56,128 bases of DNA, from contig JAQIBN010000085.1 in NCBI GenBank assembly GCA_027859095.1, positions 1-56,128 of the forward strand, read 5' to 3'. Position numbers and translations under genes: made by a program. A model generated the notes under the pieces. It was not told the origin of the DNA, did not search any database, and was given only the letters and a program-made list of their open reading frames with translations. The DNA comes from Spirochaetia bacterium. GTDB taxonomy: Bacteria; Spirochaetota; Spirochaetia; B11-G9. Each line of letters starts with the position of its first letter. Within the stretch, counting starts at the first letter, position 1. This document shows positions 47,429 to 56,074 of the stretch, piece by piece.

Positions 47429-47458
47429 AAATACGATCCCCTTACAGGGATCGTATTT
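47429..47458 (-). other. Intercistronic stem-loop after the substrate-binding protein gene
   Basis: AAATACGATCCC-CTTACA-GGGATCGTATTT, 12-bp perfect stem, 6-nt loop. Confidence 0.8.
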
Positions 47459-47467
47459 CAATACAGA

Positions 47468-48373
47468 TTAAAGGCCCAGATCCTGAACCATTTCTGTCCA
47501 TTTTTTTACAAATTCTGTTTTACTGCCTGCTGACCAGGCAAAATCATAGGGAACAGTTTTAATTTTACTCATTGGTGGAAGATCCGGAGATATGGGAACA
47601 TCGGATCGAATTGGTCTTCTGCCCATCTCTTCTACAAGAAAGCTCTGGGTTTCCAGGGAAAGAGCCCAATCGATGAATTTCTTTGCTGCTGCTGCATTAG
47701 GACCGTTCTTCACCAATGCTATTCCATCCGGAGCAGCAGTTGTTCCATCTTCTGGATAAACAATCTTTACTGGGCCTCCGCCTGCAACATAAAGATAGGC
47801 ATTATCTTCCAGAGTAAGACCGACAGCTGCTTCACCATCGTTAACAAATCTGGAGACAGCTGAAGAACTTCCTGATAGTACAAAGTTTCCAAGAATTCCT
47901 TTATAAGTATCCCAGCCCTTATCCTTATAAATATTAAGTACAGTCGCAAGCTGCATATAAGATGAACCGGACTTGTCGGCTCTGGCAGATGATATCCAGC
48001 CTTTTAGTCTCGGATCACTCAGATCTGTCCATTTTCGGGGCATTTCAGAAGCTGAAACCATGTCAGTGTTTACAATAAAAACCATGACTATACCTGTATA
48101 AGGAAGCCAGTTGGTCCCTACTTTGAATACATCATCCACCTTGTCCCAGTCTGCAGGTGTATAATTTGCAAGAAGATCAGAGTTTGCTTCAAGCTGTTCA
48201 CCACCGATACTCCAGATAACATCCGCCTGAGGATTTTCCTTTTCTGCTTTTACTCTTGCTACTATATCTCCCGAACCGAGCTTCACCACCTCCGCATTAA
48301 TTCCTGTAGCGGCTTCAAAACGTGGAACAAGAGCATCGATAATCTCCTGATTATGTGCTGAGTATAATACCAC
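47468..48373 (-). CDS. Iron-type ABC transporter substrate-binding protein lacking an intact signal peptide
   Basis: VVLYSAHNQEIIDALVPRFEAATGINAEVVKLGSGDIVARVKAEKENPQADVIW is mature-protein sequence; upstream in-frame sequence is AESAAGEQT preceded by non-signal sequence and a stop. Confidence 0.75.
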   Translation of the reverse strand: MVLYSAHNQEIIDALVPRFEAATGINAEVVKLGSGDIVARVKAEKENPQADVIWSIGGEQLEANSDLLANYTPADWDKVDDVFKVGTNWLPYTGIVMVFIVNTDMVSASEMPRKWTDLSDPRLKGWISSARADKSGSSYMQLATVLNIYKDKGWDTYKGILGNFVLSGSSSAVSRFVNDGEAAVGLTLEDNAYLYVAGGGPVKIVYPEDGTTAAPDGIALVKNGPNAAAAKKFIDWALSLETQSFLVEEMGRRPIRSDVPISPDLPPMSKIKTVPYDFAWSAGSKTEFVKKWTEMVQDLGL

Positions 48374-48693
48374 TGTCTGTTCTCCAGCAGCTGATTCGGC
48401 CTTTCCTGGGAACCTCCTGAAAATATTTTTTTACCGTTCAATAATAAACGGTATATGAACCGATTTTGAACAAAAAAGATAACTTCACACCAGTTTGACA
48501 AATAAACTATCCCATCAGTATCATCCGATGCTGAGTCGTAAAAAGTTGTAATATAATATTATAACAGGTCACCTGCACGGTCAATCATTTAATTAATATT
48601 GTTTGGGACTAAGTAGTTTTCGATTGACATTGAATATATAAAATACAAATTCATCATTGACAATATTTAGAGCTTACTGCTATATAGAATTAG

Positions 48694-49721
48694 TGAGTAA
48701 AATAAAGATAGTCAATAATACAAACCAGGCATTTCAAAAAACACTTATACAGGAAAACAGATCTGCTTCTTTTATTTCTGCAGTTCTCACAGCAATTATC
48801 ATGTTTATAAGCAGATACAAAGGGCCGGAGGGCATACTTCTCCTGGACAGGTTTCTTCCTGGTCTGGGGTGGCTGCAAATTATAATTATAGCAGTATATG
48901 CAGGGTTCATTACACAATTTTTATTAAAACAAAAAAACATTGCAAAAATACGAATAAGAATTTGGACCCTATTTTCGATAGTATTTTTCTCCCAGTTTAT
49001 AGCTGGTATTCTAATATCTGATACCTTCCTCATGACAGGGAAACTTCATATTCCTATTCCTGCAGTAATCCTTGCCGGGCCAATATACAGAGGATCAGGA
49101 TTCTTTATGCCTATACTTTTCCTGGCAACAATACTATTAACCGGTCCTGCATGGTGCAGTTATCTATGCTATTTTGGAGCTATAGATGGTGTGGCCGCTT
49201 CCAGAAAAAAACAGCCTTCTTTTCCTAAAGAGGGCTGGAAAACTCTTCGATTTTTTACAACTATACTAGTAATTGTTACAGCAATTATATTTAGAATATT
49301 TGATACATCTCCAAATTTTGCAATTGTCGGAGCTCTTATTTTTGGAGCACTAGGTATAATTGCAACAATTATAATTTCCCGTTCAAGAGGAATAATGGCT
49401 CACTGCTCATACTACTGTCCTATTGGATTAATTAGTAATTTATTAGGTAAAATATCACCTTTCCGAATAAAAATTAACAACAGTTGTAACAACTGTATGG
49501 CCTGTATTCCAGCATGCAGATACAATGCTCTTTCACCAAAAAATATAGCATCCGGCAGCCCTGGATTTAGCTGCACCCTGTGTGGAGACTGCATTGACAC
49601 CTGCAGCAGCCAATCCATTAATTATAGTTTTTTTAATCTGTCATCAAAAAAATCCAGAGTTCCGTTTACGGTAGTAATTGCAGTTGTACACTCTGTATTT
49701 ATAGGAATTGCAAGAATCTAA
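48694..49721 (+). CDS. 4Fe-4S membrane ferredoxin-like protein (NapH/CcoG-like)
   Basis: PAWCSYLCYFGAIDG, HCSYYCPIGLI, CNNCMACIPACRYNAL, CTLCGDCIDTC; start uncertain. Confidence 0.8.
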
Positions 49722-49724
49722 TAT

Positions 49725-50417
49725 CTATTTAACACCCCATGTAAAGGGGGTCCAAAGGTGAGTATTTATTCCTGCCTGATTTAATCCTTTTGATGTCCAG
49801 TTATTACATGTATTAAAAAGACTGTAGGAACCATTTGCTTCAAAAAAAATACTACCTTGAAAAGCCTGATCAATTTCTTCAAATAATATTTGCTCGGGCA
49901 TCTTTTCAGATTCCATAATTGCAGCTTTTATATACTGATAAAGATTTTTCAGTTCATCATTAGTCACCACCAAGGAAGTAACTCCAGGAAGTTCAGGTGA
50001 TATAGTATGAAGATACAAAACCTCCAGAACTGATGAAGAAGGGATAAAAAGTGCTTTAACAGCCATAGACCAGTCAATATTAAGGACTGTTGGAGTTCCA
50101 AGATAAAACTGCCGGTCTCCCCAGCCAAAATAGAAATATCCTCCCTTACCGGTTAGATTCAGAGGGGTATCAAAAGTCTCGGGATAAGGACAACTGTCTC
50201 TGGGAAGAACCAAAGCAATATGATAACCATTATTTACCAGATAAATAAATTTTCCCTCAGAAGGAGTTCTTCGACCCTGATTTACTGGAATTACAGCACC
50301 AAGTAAAGTCATTAAACCATAAATTAAAGCAATACCAAGAAACAATAGGATAGATAAAATGAATATCCGACCCAGTATTACAATATGATTTAATTTCAAT
50401 TTTTTTATTATATTCAT
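49725..50417 (-). CDS. DUF2459/TIGR02117-like conserved protein
   Basis: NNGYHIALVLP, FYFGWGDRQFYLGTPTVLNIDWSMAVKALF. Confidence 0.7.
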   Translation of the reverse strand: MNIIKKLKLNHIVILGRIFILSILLFLGIALIYGLMTLLGAVIPVNQGRRTPSEGKFIYLVNNGYHIALVLPRDSCPYPETFDTPLNLTGKGGYFYFGWGDRQFYLGTPTVLNIDWSMAVKALFIPSSSVLEVLYLHTISPELPGVTSLVVTNDELKNLYQYIKAAIMESEKMPEQILFEEIDQAFQGSIFFEANGSYSLFNTCNNWTSKGLNQAGINTHLWTPFTWGVK

Positions 50418-50529
50418 TTAATTTTAAAATCCTGAAAATTATTTTTATTGACAGTAATAATAACATATCCTAACTTAAAAGAGTGTAATACTACATTTAA
50501 TAAAAATTTAGACAAGGAGTACATTATAT

Positions 50530-50807
50530 ATGAAAATTCAAGTACAAATATCTATCGATGATACAAAAGAGAACGTATGGAAGGTAATTACGGATATTAA
50601 TGGGTCTGTAAACAACATTAAAGGTATTGAAAAAATAGAAATATTGGAAAAAATGGAAAATCTACAGATCTTATTATGAGTTTTGATGCAGAACTGGTTA
50701 CTTTTATGGCAAAGATAATGTCTATTATGGGATTTTTGTTTATTAGTGCAACTAAAAAAGCTCTTAATGAAGATTTAAAAGATATAAAAATCGCAGTCGA
50801 AGGGTAA
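50530..50807 (+). pseudogene. SRPBCC/polyketide-cyclase-like protein with internal deletion and frameshift
   Basis: MKIQVQISIDDTKENVWKVITDINGSVNNIKGIEKIEILEKME.. then GKSTDLIMSFDAELVTFMAKIMSIMGFLFISATKKALNEDLKDIKIAVEG* in another frame; central strand region absent. Confidence 0.75.
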
Positions 50808-50880
50808 TAATAATCTTTCAAAAGTAGTTTTTCTCCTGTCATTACATATCCGAAAAACAAGAGAATCACACGCCACGATT

Positions 50881-51105
50881 TTATTTCTTAGCAATTTTTA
50901 TCAGATAATTGTCACCCGATTCTTCGATACTGATAATTTTATGCCCTTCTTCCTGGGCACTCTTAGGCACATTCTCCAGGGGTTCTCCACCTGAAAGTGT
51001 AACTTCCAATACATCTCCACTGCTTATCTTTGCCAGAGCAAGCTTTGCCTTTACAAATGTCATAGGACAATGATCTTTTGTTATATCTAATGTTTCTACA
51101 GTCAT
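50881..51105 (-). CDS. TusA-family sulfurtransferase-like protein
   Basis: LDITKDHCPMTFVKAKLALAKISSGDVLEVTLSGGEPLENVPKSAQEEGH. Confidence 0.85.
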   Translation of the reverse strand: MTVETLDITKDHCPMTFVKAKLALAKISSGDVLEVTLSGGEPLENVPKSAQEEGHKIISIEESGDNYLIKIAKK

Positions 51106-51132
51106 TTTTTTCCTCCGCCTACGCTGATATTG

Positions 51133-51612
51133 TTAGATAAAAAGCGTTTCACCACCTTCTGAATACTTTAAAAAAGAAGGGACCCCTATAACTTCTTTTA
51201 CAGCAGGATCAAGATCCTCTCTTTTCATTCCAAAAATATTCATGGACATTTCACATGCAAACAAATTCACACCAAGGTCCTTTGCTGCCTGGTAAAGCTC
51301 CTCCAAAGTTGCCACATTCTGTTTTTTCATCATACCAGTCATAAGTTTTGGAGATACACCTGCAAAATTCAAACGACTAAGAGGGGCACTTTTTCTTCCT
51401 CCCATTAATAGATTAAAAACCTTTGCAAGGAATCCTGTTCCCACAGGAGTATGTCCACCCTTCTTTTTAATAATGTTAAAGCCCCAGAAAGTAAAAAAAA
51501 GATTCACTTCCCAGTTTACAGCTGCTGCTCCTGTTGCCATAGTCAGTGCTGCTACTGCTTTATCGAATTCTCCACTAAAACATATTATTGAAAGCTTTTT
51601 ATTATTATCCAT
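51133..51612 (-). CDS. DsrE/DsrF-like family protein
   Basis: SIICFSGEFDKAVAALTMATGAAAVNWEVNLFFTFWGFNIIKK; LFACEMSMNIFGM. Confidence 0.85.
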   Translation of the reverse strand: MDNNKKLSIICFSGEFDKAVAALTMATGAAAVNWEVNLFFTFWGFNIIKKKGGHTPVGTGFLAKVFNLLMGGRKSAPLSRLNFAGVSPKLMTGMMKKQNVATLEELYQAAKDLGVNLFACEMSMNIFGMKREDLDPAVKEVIGVPSFLKYSEGGETLFI

Positions 51613-51634
51613 ATTCTTTCTCCTTAGGTTGTAT

Positions 51635-52045
51635 TTAAACTATTTCAATCTCTTCCAGAGTCACACTCAAATTCTTAATCCTGAAGGATTTTACAACCGG
51701 TTTGCTCTCTGCAAGGGACACAATTATGTAACTCACATTGGGATCATAGGCTAGCCGAATATCCTCCTCAGATGGCCGGGAAGGTGTTTCAGGATGACTG
51801 TGATATACAACTGATGCCCTATGGCCATCTTTACGAATTTTTTTTACCACCTCAAACTGCTCTGCAGGATCAAAGGTAAAATGTTCATTTGATTCATCTG
51901 TATTCTGCATTTTGCAAATAAGTGAAACAATACCGTCCTTTTCACCCAGATAACCACATACCTCAAGAGGAAACCCATCTTTTGCATGGGTTATCATGTC
52001 GTCGTACACATCCTTTTTCATCTTCAGCATATCAATCTTCTCCAT
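51635..52045 (-). CDS. JAMM/Mov34-family metalloprotease (HcyD/Mec+-like)
   Basis: PLEVCGYLG, VYHSHPETPSRPSEEDI (HxHPx6SxxD JAMM motif). Confidence 0.9.
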   Translation of the reverse strand: MEKIDMLKMKKDVYDDMITHAKDGFPLEVCGYLGEKDGIVSLICKMQNTDESNEHFTFDPAEQFEVVKKIRKDGHRASVVYHSHPETPSRPSEEDIRLAYDPNVSYIIVSLAESKPVVKSFRIKNLSVTLEEIEIV

Positions 52046-52098
52046 TCCAGGGAAACATAATGTATTACATCTTCGTACAGGCTGAACATATTCAGCCC

Positions 52099-52905
52099 TT
52101 ACTTCAGATCACAGACCGCCTGTTCGGCATCCACAAGTTCTGTAATTGTCGGATTATGACCACATATGGGGCAATTCTCATTTTTATTGACAGTTATTGT
52201 TCTAAACTGCATATCAAGAGCATTGAAGGTCAGGAGTTTATTATTAAGAAGTTCTCCTGCACCAGTTAGAAACTTTAAAGCTTCTGCAGCCTGGATAGTA
52301 CCAAGCATTCCTGCTATTGCTCCCAGCACACCTGCTTCAGAGCAGGTGGGAACCAGGTTCGGAGGCGGTGGCTTGTCGAACAGACAACGTAAGCAGGCAC
52401 TCTCATTAGGGTTGATTGTAAATGTCTGACCATCAAAACGTAGAATACCACCGTGGCTGAAAGGTATATTACCCAAAATACAAGCATCATTAATAAGGAA
52501 TTTTGCAGCAAAATTATCAGTTCCGTCAATTACAAAATCATATTTTCCGATGATCTCCTTTATGTTTGAAGCAAAAAGATATTTGTTATAAGGGATAACA
52601 TTGACATCGGGATTAATAGCACGCATTTTCTCCGCAGCAGAATCTGCTTTCCACACACCTACATCCTTTGTAAAATGAGCTATCTGCCTTTGAAGATTTG
52701 AAATATCAACCCTGTCTCCATCAACTATACCAATGGTTCCAACTCCTGCGGCAGCGAGATATAGCGCTGCTGGAGAACCAAGACCACCAGCACCTATAAT
52801 AAGAACCTTTCCGTCAAGAAGCCTCTCCTGACCTTCCACACCCACATCGTTCAGCAGAATATGCCGGGAATAACGTTCCAGCTGTTCTTCTGTATAATCT
52901 CTCAC
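52099..52905 (-). CDS. ThiF/MoeB-family adenylyltransferase (HcyF-like)
   Basis: VLIIGAGGLGSPAALYLAAAGVGTIGIVDGDRVDISNLQRQI; CLRCLF, VPTCSEAGVLG, CPICG. Confidence 0.93.
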   Translation of the reverse strand: MRDYTEEQLERYSRHILLNDVGVEGQERLLDGKVLIIGAGGLGSPAALYLAAAGVGTIGIVDGDRVDISNLQRQIAHFTKDVGVWKADSAAEKMRAINPDVNVIPYNKYLFASNIKEIIGKYDFVIDGTDNFAAKFLINDACILGNIPFSHGGILRFDGQTFTINPNESACLRCLFDKPPPPNLVPTCSEAGVLGAIAGMLGTIQAAEALKFLTGAGELLNNKLLTFNALDMQFRTITVNKNENCPICGHNPTITELVDAEQAVCDLK

Positions 52906-54134
52906 AATTCCTCCAGGGCCTGTTCTATATCTCTTAGCAAATCTTTGTAATTTTCAATACCGACAGACAGCCTTATCAGAGTTTCTCTAACACCCATCTC
53001 TTCACATTCCTCCAGGGAATATTCACTGAATATTGTAGATGCAGGATGGATGATAAGTGACTTATTATCATTCAGATTCGTTGCTCTTCTTATCAGCTTC
53101 AATGAATCCATAAAACGATACGCTGTCTCTTTATCTCTAAGATCAAATGTAAGAATCCCTCCGAACTTATCTCCGAACTGCTCTGCTGATATTGTATGAA
53201 ATTCATTACTTTTTAATCCGGGATAATCGACCCTTTTTACTTTATTATTTTTATTCAACCATTCACTGATAGCCATTGCATTTTCACAGGACCTGTCTAT
53301 CCTTAAACTCAGTGTTTCGAGTCCAAGAATCTGCAGCCATGCATTATGGGGAGAAAGACAAGCCCCGACGTTTCTATAAACTTCTCTTCGGAGCTTAACC
53401 ATGAGAGCAAGAGGGCCATAGGCTTTCGACCATTTTTCCATACCTGGTATTTTCTTCCAATCGTAGTTTCCATAATCCAGTATCAGACCACCCGTTGATG
53501 TAGCCCCTCCGGATATATACTTGGTACTGCTAATTACCTCTAAAGCTACTCCCGCATCCTTTGCATTGAAGATATAAGGTGTAGTGAGTGTTCCATCCAG
53601 AATTACAGGTACATTGTATTTATTGCCAATATCTACAAGCTTTCTGATATTGGCAACTTCCATCTGAGGATTGCTGATTATCTCCAGGAAAATGAATCGG
53701 GTATTTTTATCAATACGGGATTCAACAGCTTCCATATCTGTAATATCCACAAACCGGCTTTCAAATCCCCAGGGGCCAAGAGTTTCTTTAAACAGGGAAA
53801 CACTGTTACCAAACAGCGTTTTTGCAATTACCCCGTTTGTGCCTGCTCCGGCAAGAGCCAACACAGTATTGCTGATAGCCGCCATTCCAGACGAAAGAGC
53901 AAGTACGCCAATACTTCCACTAAGATCTTTAATTCTATTTTCAAACTCCGATACAGTTGGGTTTGATACCCTGCTATAGGCAAATGCACTCTTACGCCCC
54001 TCAAAGGCAAGTTGTATATCTTTACTGCTCTCAAATTCAAAGGCTACACTATCATAAAGCGGTGGACGAAGTGCTTTGTATCCAGCTTCCATTGCTCCTG
54101 TTGGATTACTTGCTCTGGTACTAAAATCATGCAT
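52902..54134 (-). CDS. O-acetylhomoserine sulfhydrylase / Cys-Met metabolism PLP enzyme (MetY-like)
   Basis: SRVSNPTVSEFENRI, SSTKYISGGATSTGG PLP-lysine region; start ATG 54134 with SD GGAGGG. Confidence 0.9.
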   Translation of the reverse strand: MHDFSTRASNPTGAMEAGYKALRPPLYDSVAFEFESSKDIQLAFEGRKSAFAYSRVSNPTVSEFENRIKDLSGSIGVLALSSGMAAISNTVLALAGAGTNGVIAKTLFGNSVSLFKETLGPWGFESRFVDITDMEAVESRIDKNTRFIFLEIISNPQMEVANIRKLVDIGNKYNVPVILDGTLTTPYIFNAKDAGVALEVISSTKYISGGATSTGGLILDYGNYDWKKIPGMEKWSKAYGPLALMVKLRREVYRNVGACLSPHNAWLQILGLETLSLRIDRSCENAMAISEWLNKNNKVKRVDYPGLKSNEFHTISAEQFGDKFGGILTFDLRDKETAYRFMDSLKLIRRATNLNDNKSLIIHPASTIFSEYSLEECEEMGVRETLIRLSVGIENYKDLLRDIEQALEEL

Positions 54135-54135
54135 T

Positions 54136-54345
54136 TTATCTCCCTCCACCCATAAAATAAAGAAAATCCAGCTCATCTCCACTCTTAATGGTAGTTTCAG
54201 AGAATTTAGCTCTTTCCACAAATTCCCCATTTAACTGAACAGATACCATATCAGGGGATTTAACATTCTCGGAGGAGAGGAGCTGCACTACTGTCAATTT
54301 GCTTTCTACCAGAACTTTCACTTCACCATTAATTGTTAATTCCAT
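54136..54345 (-). CDS. ThiS/MoaD-family sulfur-carrier protein with C-terminal GGGR (HcyS-like)
   Basis: MELTINGEVKVLVESKLTVVQLLSSENVKSPDMVSVQLNGEFVERAKFSETTIKSGDELDFLYFMGGGR*; ATG 54345 with SD AGGAG. Confidence 0.88.
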   Translation of the reverse strand: MELTINGEVKVLVESKLTVVQLLSSENVKSPDMVSVQLNGEFVERAKFSETTIKSGDELDFLYFMGGGR

Positions 54346-54505
54346 ATAGAATTCTCCTATTACAGCTTTTTGCGCTGTGTCACATTTTGGATTAAATAAG
54401 CACCTCTTCTCTAATAGAGGGCTACAACCTGGCGCAAAATAGCCAGGCAATCGTAAAAATAAACTACATCACTAAAGCCTGTATTATCTTTATTAAGACA
54501 CCTCT
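54346..54505 (-). other. Candidate structured 5' leader of the sulfur operon
   Basis: Minus-strand hairpins CCUGGC..GCCAGG, CCUCU..AGAGG, ACAGC-GCAAAAA-GCUGU upstream of the HcyS SD. Confidence 0.4.
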
Positions 54506-54533
54506 ATCCTAATAATGTTTATAAACTTTGTCA
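54503..54533 (-). promoter_or_regulatory. Sigma-70-like promoter for the sulfur operon
   Basis: Minus strand TTGACA-17 nt (contains GTTTATAAAC)-TAGGAT. Confidence 0.55.
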
Positions 54534-54572
54534 ACTTTATTTTAAAATTATCTTGAATTATCTTCAAACAGC

Positions 54573-54623
54573 TTGACATCTCCTTCATCAAAACTTATAG
54601 TTGACTATGTTGATAAACTATAA
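54573..54623 (+). promoter_or_regulatory. Sigma-70 promoter with overlapping palindrome for the Rrf2-cysK operon
   Basis: TTGACA-17 nt-TATAGT, with inverted repeat TTATAGTT...AACTATAA (54595-54623) over the -10/+1. Confidence 0.65.
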
Positions 54624-54641
54624 ATAATACGGAGAAAGATC

Positions 54642-55076
54642 TTGAAGATTTCAACAAAAAGTAGATATGGGACCAGGGCCGTCCTAGAGATTGCACTCAA
54701 TCTGAATAAAAAAAATCTGACCAGAAAACAGATTAGCAAGAATCAGGAAATACCATCTGCTTATCTTGAGAATATCCTTATTAGTCTTAAAACCAAGGGT
54801 ATTATAAGAACAATAAGGGGTCCAAAGGGCGGTTACGAACTGGCAAAGGATCCTGGAGATATTACAGTTTTTCAAATTGTTGATATCCTGGAAGGAAGCA
54901 CTGATTTAGTTCCCTGCCTGGAAAATAGTAATGTATGTGCAAGAAACAGCATCTGTGTTACAAGAGGAGTATGGAGTAAACTTCAGAAAGTGCAGGAAGA
55001 TTTATTAAACACTATTACAATTAAGGACCTGGTTGAGGAAACAAAAGAACTCTACAGTTCTAATTTTTCAATATAA
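54642..55076 (+). CDS. Rrf2-family transcriptional regulator (CymR/IscR-like)
   Basis: MKISTKSRYGTRAVLEIALN, QISKNQEIPSAYLENILISLKTKGIIRTIRGPKGGYELAKDP. Confidence 0.93.
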   Translation: MKISTKSRYGTRAVLEIALNLNKKNLTRKQISKNQEIPSAYLENILISLKTKGIIRTIRGPKGGYELAKDPGDITVFQIVDILEGSTDLVPCLENSNVCARNSICVTRGVWSKLQKVQEDLLNTITIKDLVEETKELYSSNFSI

Positions 55077-55085
55077 GGAGCATTC

Positions 55086-56006
55086 ATGAAGATAGCAGAA
55101 AATATTACAGAATTAATAGGAAACACACCCCTCTTGAGAATCAGATCTCTGTCTGAATCCACCGGAGCAGATATTCTGGGAAAAATGGAGTCCTTTAATC
55201 CCATGTCCAGTGTTAAAGATAGAATTGCTCTGGCAATGATAAGGGATGCTGAAAAAAATGGAAAATTAAAAAAAGGTGATTTAATTGTAGAGGCAACAAG
55301 TGGAAATACTGGTGTAGGGCTTGCCTACATTGCAGCAAGCAGAGGCTACAGATGTATTTTAACCATGCCCGACTCCATGAGCATTGAAAGAAGAAAGATC
55401 CTGACAACTCTTGGAGCTGAACTGGTTCTTACTCCTGCTCAGGAAGGGATGAAAGGATCCATAGAGAAGGCAGAGGAGATTCTAAAAGAAAATTCCGGCA
55501 GCTACAGCCCCAGACAGTTTTCAAACCCTGCAAATCCGGAAATTCACAGACAGACAACAGCAAAAGAAATTATCCATGATACTGATGGAGAGATAGATAT
55601 CTTTATTGCAGGTATTGGAACAGGGGGAACAATTACCGGTTGCGGTGAGACTCTGAAAGCCCATGACAGCAGTATAAAGATTATCGCAGTCGAACCCTCA
55701 GAATCTGCAGTTTTATCTGGAAATAAACCCGGAGCACACAGAATACAGGGTATAGGCGCTGGCTTTACTCCGGATGTGCTTAATACAAAAATATATGATG
55801 AAATCATAAAGATTGATTCTGAGGAGGCGGCTGATACAGCCCGCAAAATGGCTAAGAACAATGGTATTTTTCTAGGGATTTCCTCTGGTGCAGCATTAAA
55901 AGCTGCAGAGATTGTTGGAAAACGCCCGGAAAATAAAGGGAAGAGGATTGTTGCTATACTACCGGATGCAGGTGAACGATATCTATCAACATGGATATTT
56001 GAATAA
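55086..56006 (+). CDS. cysK: Cysteine synthase
   Basis: IGNTPLLRI, NPMSSVKDRIALAMI, EATSGNTGVGLAY, GIGTGGTITGCGE, GISSGAALKAA. Confidence 0.95.
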   Translation: MKIAENITELIGNTPLLRIRSLSESTGADILGKMESFNPMSSVKDRIALAMIRDAEKNGKLKKGDLIVEATSGNTGVGLAYIAASRGYRCILTMPDSMSIERRKILTTLGAELVLTPAQEGMKGSIEKAEEILKENSGSYSPRQFSNPANPEIHRQTTAKEIIHDTDGEIDIFIAGIGTGGTITGCGETLKAHDSSIKIIAVEPSESAVLSGNKPGAHRIQGIGAGFTPDVLNTKIYDEIIKIDSEEAADTARKMAKNNGIFLGISSGAALKAAEIVGKRPENKGKRIVAILPDAGERYLSTWIFE

Positions 56007-56074
56007 TAAAGGCTCTTTTCGAATATATAAGTGATCTTACTATACAGATAGAGAATCCTTTGGTATAATAAATT

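Noticed and set aside
48432-48453. Hairpin TACCGTT...AACGGTA as a Rho-independent terminator
   Set aside because: No U-run follows on either strand in the required orientation.
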